Positions 55,101 to 61,911 of a stretch of 64,000 nucleotides of DNA are shown one piece after another. The notes under the pieces are model-generated. The model was not told the DNA's origin. It saw nothing but the letters and a program-made list of their open reading frames with translations, and made no database searches. The stretch is taken from NCBI GenBank assembly GCA_937928165.1, contig CALFVT010000004.1, positions 124,001-188,000 of the forward strand, written 5' to 3'. The position numbers were made by a program, and so were the translations under genes. Within the stretch, counting starts at the first letter, position 1; each line of letters starts with the position of its first letter. The stretch is from an uncultured Caulobacterales bacterium (lineage in GTDB: Bacteria > Pseudomonadota > Alphaproteobacteria > Caulobacterales > Maricaulaceae).

Positions 55101-57081
55101 GAACAATTTCAAACTGCGCGGGCTCTTGGCGAGGAATACGGTGCGTGTTATAGTTAGACTTTATGCCGGCATAATATTTTTGAGCGCGCGCGGGAATGAA
55201 CAAACTATCGCGCACATAACGCCCCGAAGGTTCCGCCGCGCCGCCTGTAATCTCTAACCGAAGCGGGAAATTGCTTTGCGTTATATCTGCAAGAGCCTCA
55301 AGCACAAGATCAATCGCGCCGGTTTCATCTGTGGCTCCGCCGTTTAAATAATGCAGGCTTCCCGTAAAATCAGGGTCATGCGGCGCAAAGCTATACCCCT
55401 TAAAGGCGGGAAAGGGGTTTGGGTCAATTTCAAGCCGCGCCTCTCCATCCGCGAGCAATCCTGCAGCAGGAGCGCCGTAAAGAAAATCAGATTGCAGGGC
55501 AATACGCAGTTCCTCACGGCCATTATAAATCTCTTTATCCGCACGAAGTCCTACCCGTAGTTTTTGCGGTACAAAATCCTGCACATCAAAATCTATCGTT
55601 ACAGCCTCGTCTTGACCATCAAGCAAGAGCGATGCCTGCCATGTTCCGCGCGGCGCTTCACTTGGAATATCATAGGCTGTGTAAAACGTACCTACTTTAT
55701 AATCACTTGGCTTTATGCGAGTTTTATAGGCCGCAATGTTATCCGGGCGCGTTATGCTGAGGGTCGACGGCCGCCCCTCTGCCGCATGAATATTGGCACT
55801 TCTTAGCATAAAGGTTAGGTGGGAGGTTTCGCCAGGACGGTAAATTCCTCTATCCGCAAAACCATAGCCATCAATAGGCGATAGTTTTTGCCGGCCTGTA
55901 ATGTTATAGTCACTAAGGTCCAAAGGCGAGCGATGTAAATCAATCATCGCAAAATCACCTTTCGGGCCATAAGCGAGTAACATACGCGGTTTGTCTGCGC
56001 CTGTGCCCGCAAGAAGTGGCGGTGGGAAACTGACCTTGCCGCTCTCATCCGAAACCGCTTTCCCTAAAATGGCATTATTATTCGCGATAAGGTGAATTTC
56101 AGTTCCAGCTTGGCGCTTAGCCGTCTTGAGGCTGCGCGCGAAAACCGTGAGGCCATGCCCCCCTTGATAATTTGTCAGGGCAAGGTCTGTGACAATAATC
56201 CAGCGCCAAGCCCGTGCCGGGCGCACATTCGTTTTGCCGTCGGTATGCCGAGCAATGCTCACAACATAAGCGCCGTCCTCTAAAGCACCTACCGCCGCCT
56301 CGATATTCAGCGTTGTTGTTACACGTTGGTTGGGGGCAGATTTGATATCGACATCACCCGTCCAAACTTCGGACCGAACACGGCTCGCGGCGTTTTGATA
56401 CTCCCAGCTATACTCGCCTTCTGCCGTTAATAGTCCTTCCGTAGGTTCACGGCGAGCCAGCATACGGTCATTGACCTTATAAATATCAACTTTCAATGTG
56501 TTTACATTGACGGTTTCAAAAGTGAGTCCCTGTGCATCTTTGCGCGGCAATATAATGCCGTTTCCCGCAAAACCAACATAGGGTGGCCGTGCGCCAAAGC
56601 TTACGGCTATACTTTCATCATTTGCCAGCGGCTCTACGTCTTTACCCGGCAATCCGGCTTTAAGACTAACTTCATAGTCTTGTCCAAAATCAAACCCTGA
56701 GAGGCAAAGAGCTCTTTTATCGGCTTTAACCGCGAGTGAAATATTGGGGCTGACTTTAATATAGTCAGCATATTGCGGCTGTTTGGCCGGGTCGAGATTA
56801 TGAGAGAAGCGCAGGCAAGCCGCCGGTTTTAAGGCCGCAGGGTCAATATAGTGATTTCTATATTTCAAAATGCTTGGCTTAGACTTTGGGGCTTGGGGTT
56901 TTATCGCCGCAATAGCCTTGAGGTTTTTATCTTTTGGCGGCGATATATTGTTAATAACAATCTCTGCATTCACCTCAGCAATTTGTTCTGGTTGATGGTT
57001 TATATTGATTTTATAACCAAATATCGCCGTGATAATAACAAAGATCCCTGCTAAAAATATCCCTAATCTCGCCTTTTTCAT
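52132..57081 (-). CDS. Bacterial alpha-2-macroglobulin (periplasmic protease trap)
   Basis: A 1649-residue protein with an N-terminal hydrophobic segment (MKKARLGIFLAGIFVIITAIFGYKI) but no lipobox Cys, unlike E. coli YfhM. Successive MG macroglobulin domains with a RGIYRPGE motif fill about residues 300-1100. The thioester motif YPYGCTEQT is intact at Cys1177-Glu-Gln1180 and is followed by alpha/alpha-toroid repeats (ALRQSENGSFGLWREGD). In known members the thioester covalently captures attacking proteases. It is the first gene of a two-gene unit with pbpC, as in many proteobacteria, suggesting protection of the envelope when peptidoglycan is being repaired. The local codon and GC usage match neighbours. 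Confidence 0.93.
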   Translation of the reverse strand: MKKARLGIFLAGIFVIITAIFGYKININHQPEQIAEVNAEIVINNISPPKDKNLKAIAAIKPQAPKSKPSILKYRNHYIDPAALKPAACLRFSHNLDPAKQPQYADYIKVSPNISLAVKADKRALCLSGFDFGQDYEVSLKAGLPGKDVEPLANDESIAVSFGARPPYVGFAGNGIILPRKDAQGLTFETVNVNTLKVDIYKVNDRMLARREPTEGLLTAEGEYSWEYQNAASRVRSEVWTGDVDIKSAPNQRVTTTLNIEAAVGALEDGAYVVSIARHTDGKTNVRPARAWRWIIVTDLALTNYQGGHGLTVFARSLKTAKRQAGTEIHLIANNNAILGKAVSDESGKVSFPPPLLAGTGADKPRMLLAYGPKGDFAMIDLHRSPLDLSDYNITGRQKLSPIDGYGFADRGIYRPGETSHLTFMLRSANIHAAEGRPSTLSITRPDNIAAYKTRIKPSDYKVGTFYTAYDIPSEAPRGTWQASLLLDGQDEAVTIDFDVQDFVPQKLRVGLRADKEIYNGREELRIALQSDFLYGAPAAGLLADGEARLEIDPNPFPAFKGYSFAPHDPDFTGSLHYLNGGATDETGAIDLVLEALADITQSNFPLRLEITGGAAEPSGRYVRDSLFIPARAQKYYAGIKSNYNTHRIPRQEPAQFEIVLVDKAGLQTGGELEWTLMEQDWDYQWYKENGRWRYRRDLREQPLDNGVLSLEGNGPAIWERALPRGDYRLALKDEDREINSYEFAVGWGQKNKSDKPDALQLTAPNDGIKPGARFTLSVTSPYDGEADLILTNGEVFISRPIQLSEGQSEIDLTYDASWGVGIYALISLYTPRDAETLPIPRRAVGTAYLRRDTAPTTLQLSFKNEAKIKPRQRFNVVINALQNGRVPKGPVWVNLAAVDEGILQITKYKSPAAETFFHAKTALMTSIYDDYGRILNPNLGTAVIARSGGDGIGGEGLTVIPQKTIALFKGYVKMENGSAVIPLDIPDYNGELRLMASAWSETAVGSASMALTLRDPVPVELALPRFLAPGDRIDAVVSANNLNGAEGAYGFKVNSADGLALESQNLSFDLPRNIRSDQSLSLEAKSLGVADINYEFSGPGGYNISGSAELQTRSPFLPISQAEQWVITPGESLTLPPEFVVGLIPGSIDVTLSVTNGRLIDPSPYIAALRRYPYGCTEQTVSAALPLLYARDFGADIQPSLRNYDRKMQNAINKLALRQSENGSFGLWREGDGLASLWLGVYASDFILRADDAGYDVDADVLKRTRLALKVLNQLESSQKLDYRANVNHYNAQSNLQMRKVDAASYAGYVMARDGQGRLGQARYIFDSFKSRIKSPLSFGFLSETFTLLGDDERAQAAYELAIKTLGYVDENNYYQTPLRDLAAIIGVISNESRRDDLEARLVNDIEMPNRLRTQELGQIILALRAQSGGDRGIKYRASGAVFSEQKADGVLSHASAYILGRDIANGVTISNQGEDRIVIRALASGAPASVPPPVNEGLTLTKSLHDLKGEEMATEGVRRGERYVVKLNFASKQNRSRTIVLADMLPAGFEIEQILEPADGKQDNAADGAFSWAGEISAFDMSEARDDRFIASGDTQRKDSYTAAYIVRAVSNGSFTFPGAVVEDMYRPGERAISETKSLVISSGGTL

Positions 57082-57250
57082 TATCCCGCTTTCTCGTTTT
57101 GATTCTCTGTTGATAGCTTAACATAATCCCCCATGGAGACGCAGAGATGACCAAATTTGGGTGTTTTTAAGACAAATTAGGCAAAATTTAGATTTTGTTA
57201 ACGCCGTCTCTAAACCGCCTTTCAATACACATCGCGTAAAAGCTTATTAA

Positions 57251-57264
57251 GCCGGAAATCCGGC
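57251..57264 (+). promoter_or_regulatory. Small hairpin in the leader of the exported subunit gene
   Basis: GCCGG (57251-57255) pairs with CCGGC (57260-57264) around an AAAT loop, ending 12 bases before the GGGA ribosome-site region. It could stabilise the message of a highly expressed exported subunit. The stem is short. Confidence 0.35.
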
Positions 57265-57287
57265 AAACTTGAAAATGGGAAAAAAAT

Positions 57288-58217
57288 ATGTCTTTACGTA
57301 AATTTGCTATTGCAGGCACTGCGTTGACCGCCATGATGGCGTCGACTGCTTATGCCTCTGTTATAGACCGTCCGTTCTTCCAAGTTCTGGGCGTAGTTGT
57401 TGTTTGGGGTGCTGATGGATTTGATGACGCATCTGGGACTCAATCTCCAATCGTTTCTGATTTTGTTGTCGGCCTTGGCGCTGCTGGCGGAACAGATTTA
57501 ATCGCGGGCGATGTGACCACTGTTCTTACAGGGTCTTTAACCCCAATCGGTGCAGACGGAAACGGTGTATCTATCGATTCTTTTGACCCTGTTACAGGTC
57601 AAGTCGGCGCAGGCGGTGACCTGACAGACGGCGGAACTGTTTCTGGTCTTCTGGATGTCGGCGATTCACTTTCAGCCTTCACAATCGACGAAAACACAGA
57701 TGTTGACGCTGTTGGTAATACAAGCCACGCTTCATCTTTCTTTGTCGCCTCTAACACTGATTTTGAAATCCGTGCTTCACGCACGGCGGCTAACGTCACA
57801 GGTGGGCTTACAGGTGTTGACGCAAGCGGAACAGCTGTTGCCCTTGATACAAGCAATATCACATGGGCCATGAGCATTACAACTAATGATGACGGCTCCG
57901 ATAATGGCTCACTTCGCTTTGGTCAAGACGCCGGCGGCGCACTTGTTGCCCAAGACCCAACGGGCGGCGCATCAGGCGTAGCCACATTAGCATCTCTTGA
58001 CGCCATGTCTGAAGACCCTACCGCGCCAACAACTGTTTTTGTTGGCGGACAGCGCACAGCGGCTGAGCGCGGTACGCTTGTGGAGCAATCTGTACGGTTT
58101 GACGTTGAGTATAACCTCGACACAGACCTTTCAACAGCTGGTGAGCAAGGTTTCGACCTGTCAACAGGCGTTGGTACAATCTCGTCTGACGTAACCTATA
58201 CGATTTTCGTACCATAG
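57288..58217 (+). CDS. Exported beta-rich protein, candidate major surface-fibre subunit
   Basis: A 309-residue protein with a clear Sec signal (MSLRKFAIAGTALTAMMASTAYAS). The mature protein is Gly/Asp/Thr/Val-rich, cysteine-free and predicted largely beta. The N-terminus has alternating hydrophobics (FFQVLGVVVVWGADGFD). The middle has LLDVGDSLSAFTIDENTDVD and SSFFVASNTDFEIRAS, shared with the protein at 59266. The C-terminal alternating strand DVTYTIFVP resembles a last pilin-like strand. A chaperone gene follows after a terminator, supporting a role as an assembled subunit. It was not recognised as a classical fimbrial family. A rho-independent terminator directly follows, so it can be expressed separately at high level. 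Confidence 0.6.
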   Translation: MSLRKFAIAGTALTAMMASTAYASVIDRPFFQVLGVVVVWGADGFDDASGTQSPIVSDFVVGLGAAGGTDLIAGDVTTVLTGSLTPIGADGNGVSIDSFDPVTGQVGAGGDLTDGGTVSGLLDVGDSLSAFTIDENTDVDAVGNTSHASSFFVASNTDFEIRASRTAANVTGGLTGVDASGTAVALDTSNITWAMSITTNDDGSDNGSLRFGQDAGGALVAQDPTGGASGVATLASLDAMSEDPTAPTTVFVGGQRTAAERGTLVEQSVRFDVEYNLDTDLSTAGEQGFDLSTGVGTISSDVTYTIFVP

Positions 58218-58243
58218 GTTAAACTCAGTTTGATTTTTAAAGG

Positions 58244-58274
58244 CCGCCAGAGCTTAGGCTTTGGCGGTTTTTTT
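58244..58274 (+). terminator. Rho-independent terminator after the exported subunit gene
   Basis: CCGCCAGAGC (58244-58253) pairs with GCTTTGGCGG (58258-58267) with one G-U and loop TTAG, followed by seven Ts. It lies 26 bases after the stop. Confidence 0.92.
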
Positions 58275-58415
58275 ATGGCGAAAGCCTGTCTCTAGCGAAC
58301 ATTAATAGATGTGAATGAAAATAGGCGAGAATTTAACTTGAAACGTCATTAACTTAAATGCAACGCTTCTTTGGTTACATGTGCGTGAAAATGTTCATTA
58401 ACGACAGAGGTGCTT

Positions 58416-59258
58416 GTGACTCCCTTTTCTAATCTTAAATCATCCGCCTTAAAACTTAGTCTTAGCGTTTTAATGGCATCAACGTTATTAAGCGCGCCGT
58501 CTCATGCTTTCGGCGTTGGGGTTCAGCCCGCGACCGTAGAGATGACCATTAAACCTGGCGAAAATAACCGCCAAACTATTACAATCGGGAATGTTCATAA
58601 GGAAAAAACAATCAGCATGACCATAAGCCTTGCGGATTGGACCTTAGATGATAACGGACAGCTTATCCTCTCACCGCCCGGTGAGACGCGCCGCTCTGCC
58701 GCTGATTGGGTCCGGTTTAGCCCGGCGGTTGTTACCTTAAAGCCAGAAACAAAACAGGAGGTGACGGTTGAAATTACCGCGCCGTTTAAAATTAAAGATA
58801 ATGGCGATCATCGCTTTGCCTTACTCGCGACAACCCGCCTGCCTGATGACCGCGGGGATGCGTCCGGTGTTTGGAATAAATATCAACTCGCATCACTTTT
58901 TTACCTAACGACCCTGCCCTCAAAAAGCCTGCCCGTTATTCAAACGCAAGTGGTGTCTAATGCCGAGCAAAATATCGTAAAAATGAAGATTGAAAATGAT
59001 GGTGATGCCCATGCCCGTATTAAAGGCAATGCCATTATCAAATCTCAATCTGGCGAAACAGTTGATAAAGTGCCGTTTAATACGGTAATTTTAAACGATC
59101 AAAACCGCACAGTCGATGTGAATTTGTCAAATTCGACAAAGATCGTCTCTGGGGAAACCTATAAAGTTGATTTTGATTTAAAAAACTCTTTTGCTCCGCA
59201 GAATAAGTTTAAAACAACGGATGTTCCGGCCAAAAGCGTGATCTTTACGGCCAAATAA
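58416..59258 (+). CDS. PapD-like periplasmic (fimbrial-type) chaperone
   Basis: The start is GTG at 58416, with AGAGG six bases upstream; an in-frame GTG at 58410 is less well placed. The signal peptide runs to SAPSHAF. The mature protein of about 250 residues has two Ig-like domains: VGVQPATVEMTIKPGENNRQTITIGNV, DWVRFSPAVVTLKPETKQEVTVEI and HRFALLATTRLPDD in the first, and a beta-sandwich with VVSNAEQNIVKMKIENDG in the second. This follows the layout of pilus chaperones that hold subunits by donor-strand complementation. The stop overlaps the ribosome site of the next subunit gene, implying translational coupling. Confidence 0.78.
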   Translation: MTPFSNLKSSALKLSLSVLMASTLLSAPSHAFGVGVQPATVEMTIKPGENNRQTITIGNVHKEKTISMTISLADWTLDDNGQLILSPPGETRRSAADWVRFSPAVVTLKPETKQEVTVEITAPFKIKDNGDHRFALLATTRLPDDRGDASGVWNKYQLASLFYLTTLPSKSLPVIQTQVVSNAEQNIVKMKIENDGDAHARIKGNAIIKSQSGETVDKVPFNTVILNDQNRTVDVNLSNSTKIVSGETYKVDFDLKNSFAPQNKFKTTDVPAKSVIFTAK

Positions 59259-59265
59259 GGACGGT

Positions 59266-60147
59266 TTGGCGCAAGATTACCCGATACCCCCCATCAATAA
59301 GCGCAGCCTTCGGGCTGGGCTTGCTCTATTTTTTGTAGGCCTCTCATTCGAAGCGGCGGCACAAACAAGCTTTTTAGATACGGATTTCTTTTGCCAAAAC
59401 TTTGGCTGCGTTGTGGTGCATGACGGGCAGAATTTTGATGTTTATGATAATTTTCGGTTTTCAACAAATTCCTGCTGCATTCCGTTTGGCGCGCAAATGA
59501 TATCATTTTTCACCCGCGCCGGTGAAACGAACCAAACAGGCACAACCCAAAGAGCCGTCAATTTTCGTCCTGACCCAAACCAAAGCTTCCGCCTTGGCAT
59601 TTTACAAGCAGCCAATGGCAATGCAGAAATTTCAACCTTTGATGACGGTGACGGATTCCTTGATGCGGGCGATAGCCTCACCCGCTTTACCCTCTCGACG
59701 GATACAGATATAAGCCTTGATAGCACCGCCCGCAGTTATTCCCACAGCATATTTATATCATCACGAAACACACGGTTTTCTGTGCGTGCCCAAGCCGAAA
59801 TTGATAATGTCACAGGTGATTTCGCTCAAACTCTTAGCCTAGACGATATTGCCGTTGATGTAGATGTTACACGGCGCGGCAATGATGACGGCTTTGATTT
59901 CGGAACAAGAAGTAATAGAGGCGGTTCAACGTTCAGCAGCACAGTCAACACCCTTGAAGACCTCACCAGCTCCCAAGTCGAAATCGCAGAGTTTCGCCGT
60001 TTTGCGGGCATTCGCACCCGTACCGGCAGTATTAATCAGCAGCTCATCCGCCTTGACCTTGAATATACCATGCCGGATTACGATCTCTCTATGGGCCTCG
60101 GCTCCCTCGACGCCACCGTGACGCTTGATTTTTTTAGAGAGCCTTAG
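59266..60147 (+). CDS. Exported paralogue of the 57288 subunit, candidate minor or tip subunit
   Basis: The start is TTG at 59266 with AAGGA at 59257-59261; no other Met or GTG gives the full signal peptide (SLRAGLALFFVGLSFEAAAQ). The mature protein of about 260 residues shares with the 57288 product the N-terminal FFCQNFGCVVVHDGQNFD pattern, the FLDAGDSLTRFTLSTDTDIS block, an SIFISSRNTRFSVRA block and the final alternating strand (LDATVTLDFF). It has four N-terminal cysteines (FFCQNFGC, NSCCIP) absent from the paralogue, suggesting disulfides and a distinct position in the fibre. It is coupled to the chaperone gene. Confidence 0.6.
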   Translation: MAQDYPIPPINKRSLRAGLALFFVGLSFEAAAQTSFLDTDFFCQNFGCVVVHDGQNFDVYDNFRFSTNSCCIPFGAQMISFFTRAGETNQTGTTQRAVNFRPDPNQSFRLGILQAANGNAEISTFDDGDGFLDAGDSLTRFTLSTDTDISLDSTARSYSHSIFISSRNTRFSVRAQAEIDNVTGDFAQTLSLDDIAVDVDVTRRGNDDGFDFGTRSNRGGSTFSSTVNTLEDLTSSQVEIAEFRRFAGIRTRTGSINQQLIRLDLEYTMPDYDLSMGLGSLDATVTLDFFREP

Positions 60148-60163
60148 CCAATTAAGATCTCAT

Positions 60164-61087
60164 TTAATCCGTCAAAGCCTGTTTAATGATAGATAAGAAC
60201 TTATCCCTTTGGTCGATCATGATAAAATGAAAACTGTCCTCAACCATATGGATTTTGTGCACGGGTACGGCCTCAAATTGGGCTTTATACAAAGCCTCTA
60301 AACTTAGTAGCGGCACCCCCATAGCTTCATCATAGGCTGCAAGCACTGTAACCGCTGCTTTCAGATTTGATAAATCCGCTCGTAAGTCCGCCGCGAGCAG
60401 CTCCCCCATCACAGCAGCAACCGTTGATTGGTCTGATGTTTTCCCCCACGCTTCGAGGGTTTGAATAAAGGCCCGCGTTTTAACAAGCCGTCCCAAGCCT
60501 GCGGCTTGTTGATTGTCAAACACTGCGCGCGGCATAGCAGCCATTTGAGCCGCCATTATGGGGGCTGTTTGCGCGGCTTGCTCTGGGGTGGAACCGGGCA
60601 TAAACATTTCGGCGAGAAACGGCAAACTATCGACAATAATAAGTTCATCGATATCCGTGTTATTCACAAGTGCTGCTTTAATCGCAACAAAACCGCCCAT
60701 TGAATGTCCTATGACAGCGGCGTCTCGGCCTGGATATTGATTCAGGTGCTCATTAATAGAAGCCGCCATTGCGTCCGTATAATGGCCATCAGGTTGAAAA
60801 GCCTCTACCCCCGCAAAACCTGAGACTTGAACAATACGAAGATCAAAGTTATTCAAGACTGTAACCGTATCATCCCAAACATCTGCACTTGAAGCCAATC
60901 CGGGGATTAAGATAACCGTTCGCCCATTTGGATTTCCGCGGCGGTTAACTGAGATGATACCATGAGAAGAGGGCTCCACAATAGTTTCATTTGCCATATT
61001 TTCAGGTAATGATGTTTGTGGTTTCACGGAATTTTGGCCGCAAGAAACCATCAACCCCGCAAGGGCTGTTATGATATATTGTTTCAT
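60164..61087 (-). CDS. Alpha/beta hydrolase, probable lipoprotein
   Basis: A 307-residue protein with a lipoprotein signal (MKQYIITALAGLMVSCGQ, Cys at about residue 17). The alpha/beta hydrolase core has VILIPGLASSADVWDDTV, the nucleophile elbow AAVIGHSMGGFVAIKAAL (Ser) and a likely His in MVEDSFHFIMIDQ, with an Asp between. It is probably an envelope-anchored esterase or lipase; the substrate is unknown. It follows an XRE regulator and membrane protein gene on the same strand (20-base gap), possibly one transcript. It converges with the subunit gene, 16 bases apart. Confidence 0.82.
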   Translation of the reverse strand: MKQYIITALAGLMVSCGQNSVKPQTSLPENMANETIVEPSSHGIISVNRRGNPNGRTVILIPGLASSADVWDDTVTVLNNFDLRIVQVSGFAGVEAFQPDGHYTDAMAASINEHLNQYPGRDAAVIGHSMGGFVAIKAALVNNTDIDELIIVDSLPFLAEMFMPGSTPEQAAQTAPIMAAQMAAMPRAVFDNQQAAGLGRLVKTRAFIQTLEAWGKTSDQSTVAAVMGELLAADLRADLSNLKAAVTVLAAYDEAMGVPLLSLEALYKAQFEAVPVHKIHMVEDSFHFIMIDQRDKFLSIIKQALTD

Positions 61088-61107
61088 CTATTTGTCCTTA
61101 GTGAATT

Positions 61108-61302
61108 TTATCCTTCGAGGAAGAAAATCTCCTCGACAGCTGTGCCAAATGTTCTGGCTATTTTTAAAGCGAGTTCCAAACTCGGATCATAACGCTCCCG
61201 CTCGATTGAGATAATCGATTGCCGTGAGACGCCTAGCCGTTCTGCGAGGTCTTGTTGTGACAGACCTTGTGCTTTACGGATGAGTTTTAGTGTATTCTTC
61301 AT
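61108..61302 (-). CDS. Small XRE-family transcriptional regulator
   Basis: ATG at 61300-61302 begins MKNTLKLIRKAQGLSQQDLAERLGVSRQSIISIERERYDPSLELALKIARTFGTAVEEIFFLEG, a complete 64-residue Cro/CI-type HTH of the YozG-like class. The open frame runs 44 codons further upstream but that part is out-of-family and overlaps the preceding gene. The start overlaps the stop of the membrane protein gene by 4 bases. Such regulators usually autoregulate the membrane-protein operon; four TTTACA/TGTAAA copies lie upstream of that operon. Confidence 0.88.
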   Translation of the reverse strand: MKNTLKLIRKAQGLSQQDLAERLGVSRQSIISIERERYDPSLELALKIARTFGTAVEEIFFLEG

Positions 61303-61706
61303 TTGTAGCGCCGAATAATAATCGGCAGGCATAGCCCCCAAGCAGCAATAAGTCCCGGCGCTATAAACATGATCTGTAACGGCGGTGCTCCTGCGTTTTC
61401 TGCAAAAGCCCACATCATGATAATTAACCCCCAAACCATCGCTCCAAGGGCAAAAGCCTCCGCATGAATATGTTGATAATATTCATCACACCGGCGGAAC
61501 TGGCGTATAATCGCCCAAAATGCCAGTGTTAAAGGTATAATGGGAAGCACCTCAATAAAACGATGCACGTCCTTGCCTTCAGCATCGACTTGCCGAGTCG
61601 CAACCACATATATAAGCGCGGCCATATAAGCCAGCATTGAGCCGCCTAATTCTAGGTAATATCTTCGCAAATCGCGGGTTGTTTTCTTAAACACAGCTGC
61701 CTCCAT
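61299..61706 (-). CDS. Small integral membrane protein paired with XRE regulator
   Basis: A 135-residue protein with about four hydrophobic segments: SMLAYMAALIYVVAT, VLPIIPLTLAFWAII, ALGAMVWGLIIMMWAF and IMFIAPGLIAAWGLCLPIII. A soluble loop has RRCDEYYQHIHAEAFA. The family was not named, but similar 4-TM proteins next to 65-residue HTH regulators are widespread in proteobacteria. It is the first gene of the pair and starts at ATG 61704-61706. Confidence 0.8.
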   Translation of the reverse strand: MEAAVFKKTTRDLRRYYLELGGSMLAYMAALIYVVATRQVDAEGKDVHRFIEVLPIIPLTLAFWAIIRQFRRCDEYYQHIHAEAFALGAMVWGLIIMMWAFAENAGAPPLQIMFIAPGLIAAWGLCLPIIIRRYK

Positions 61707-61720
61707 AATGTTAAGTAGGC

Positions 61721-61770
61721 TTTACATATCATATCAGAGCGAATTGTAAAGCGTATTTTACATTTTACAA
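61721..61770 (-). promoter_or_regulatory. Promoter region with four TTTACA/TGTAAA motifs
   Basis: TTTACA occurs at 61721-61726, 61757-61762 and 61764-61769, and TGTAAA at 61745-61750. The pairs form overlapping inverted repeats, such as TTGTAAA (61744-61750) / TTTACAA (61764-61770). On the minus strand one copy can serve as -35 with a TATGTA -10. This suggests operator sites for the co-transcribed XRE protein. Confidence 0.55.
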
Positions 61771-61859
61771 CTAAGTCAAAACCTTGAACCTCCTCATAAA
61801 TATGTAATTAGTGACCATTTATTTATAGAATGACGCCCTGACTTACCCCATAAAAAGCG

Positions 61860-61891
61860 AAAAAAAAAATGGGACAGCTGAAGCCGTCCCA
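61860..61891 (-). terminator. Rho-independent terminator of the outer-membrane barrel gene
   Basis: TGGGAC (61870-61875) pairs with GTCCCA (61886-61891), with an inner GC/GC after one mismatch. On the minus strand a run of about ten Ts follows. It is 20 bases after the barrel-gene stop. Confidence 0.88.
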
Positions 61892-61911
61892 GTTGATGAT
61901 GCCTGCTTGCC

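Noticed and set aside
61303-61434. N-terminal extension of the XRE regulator frame
   Set aside because: The extra 44 codons overlap the membrane protein gene and are unlike any HTH N-terminus. The ATG at 61302 gives a complete domain with a 4-base coupled overlap.
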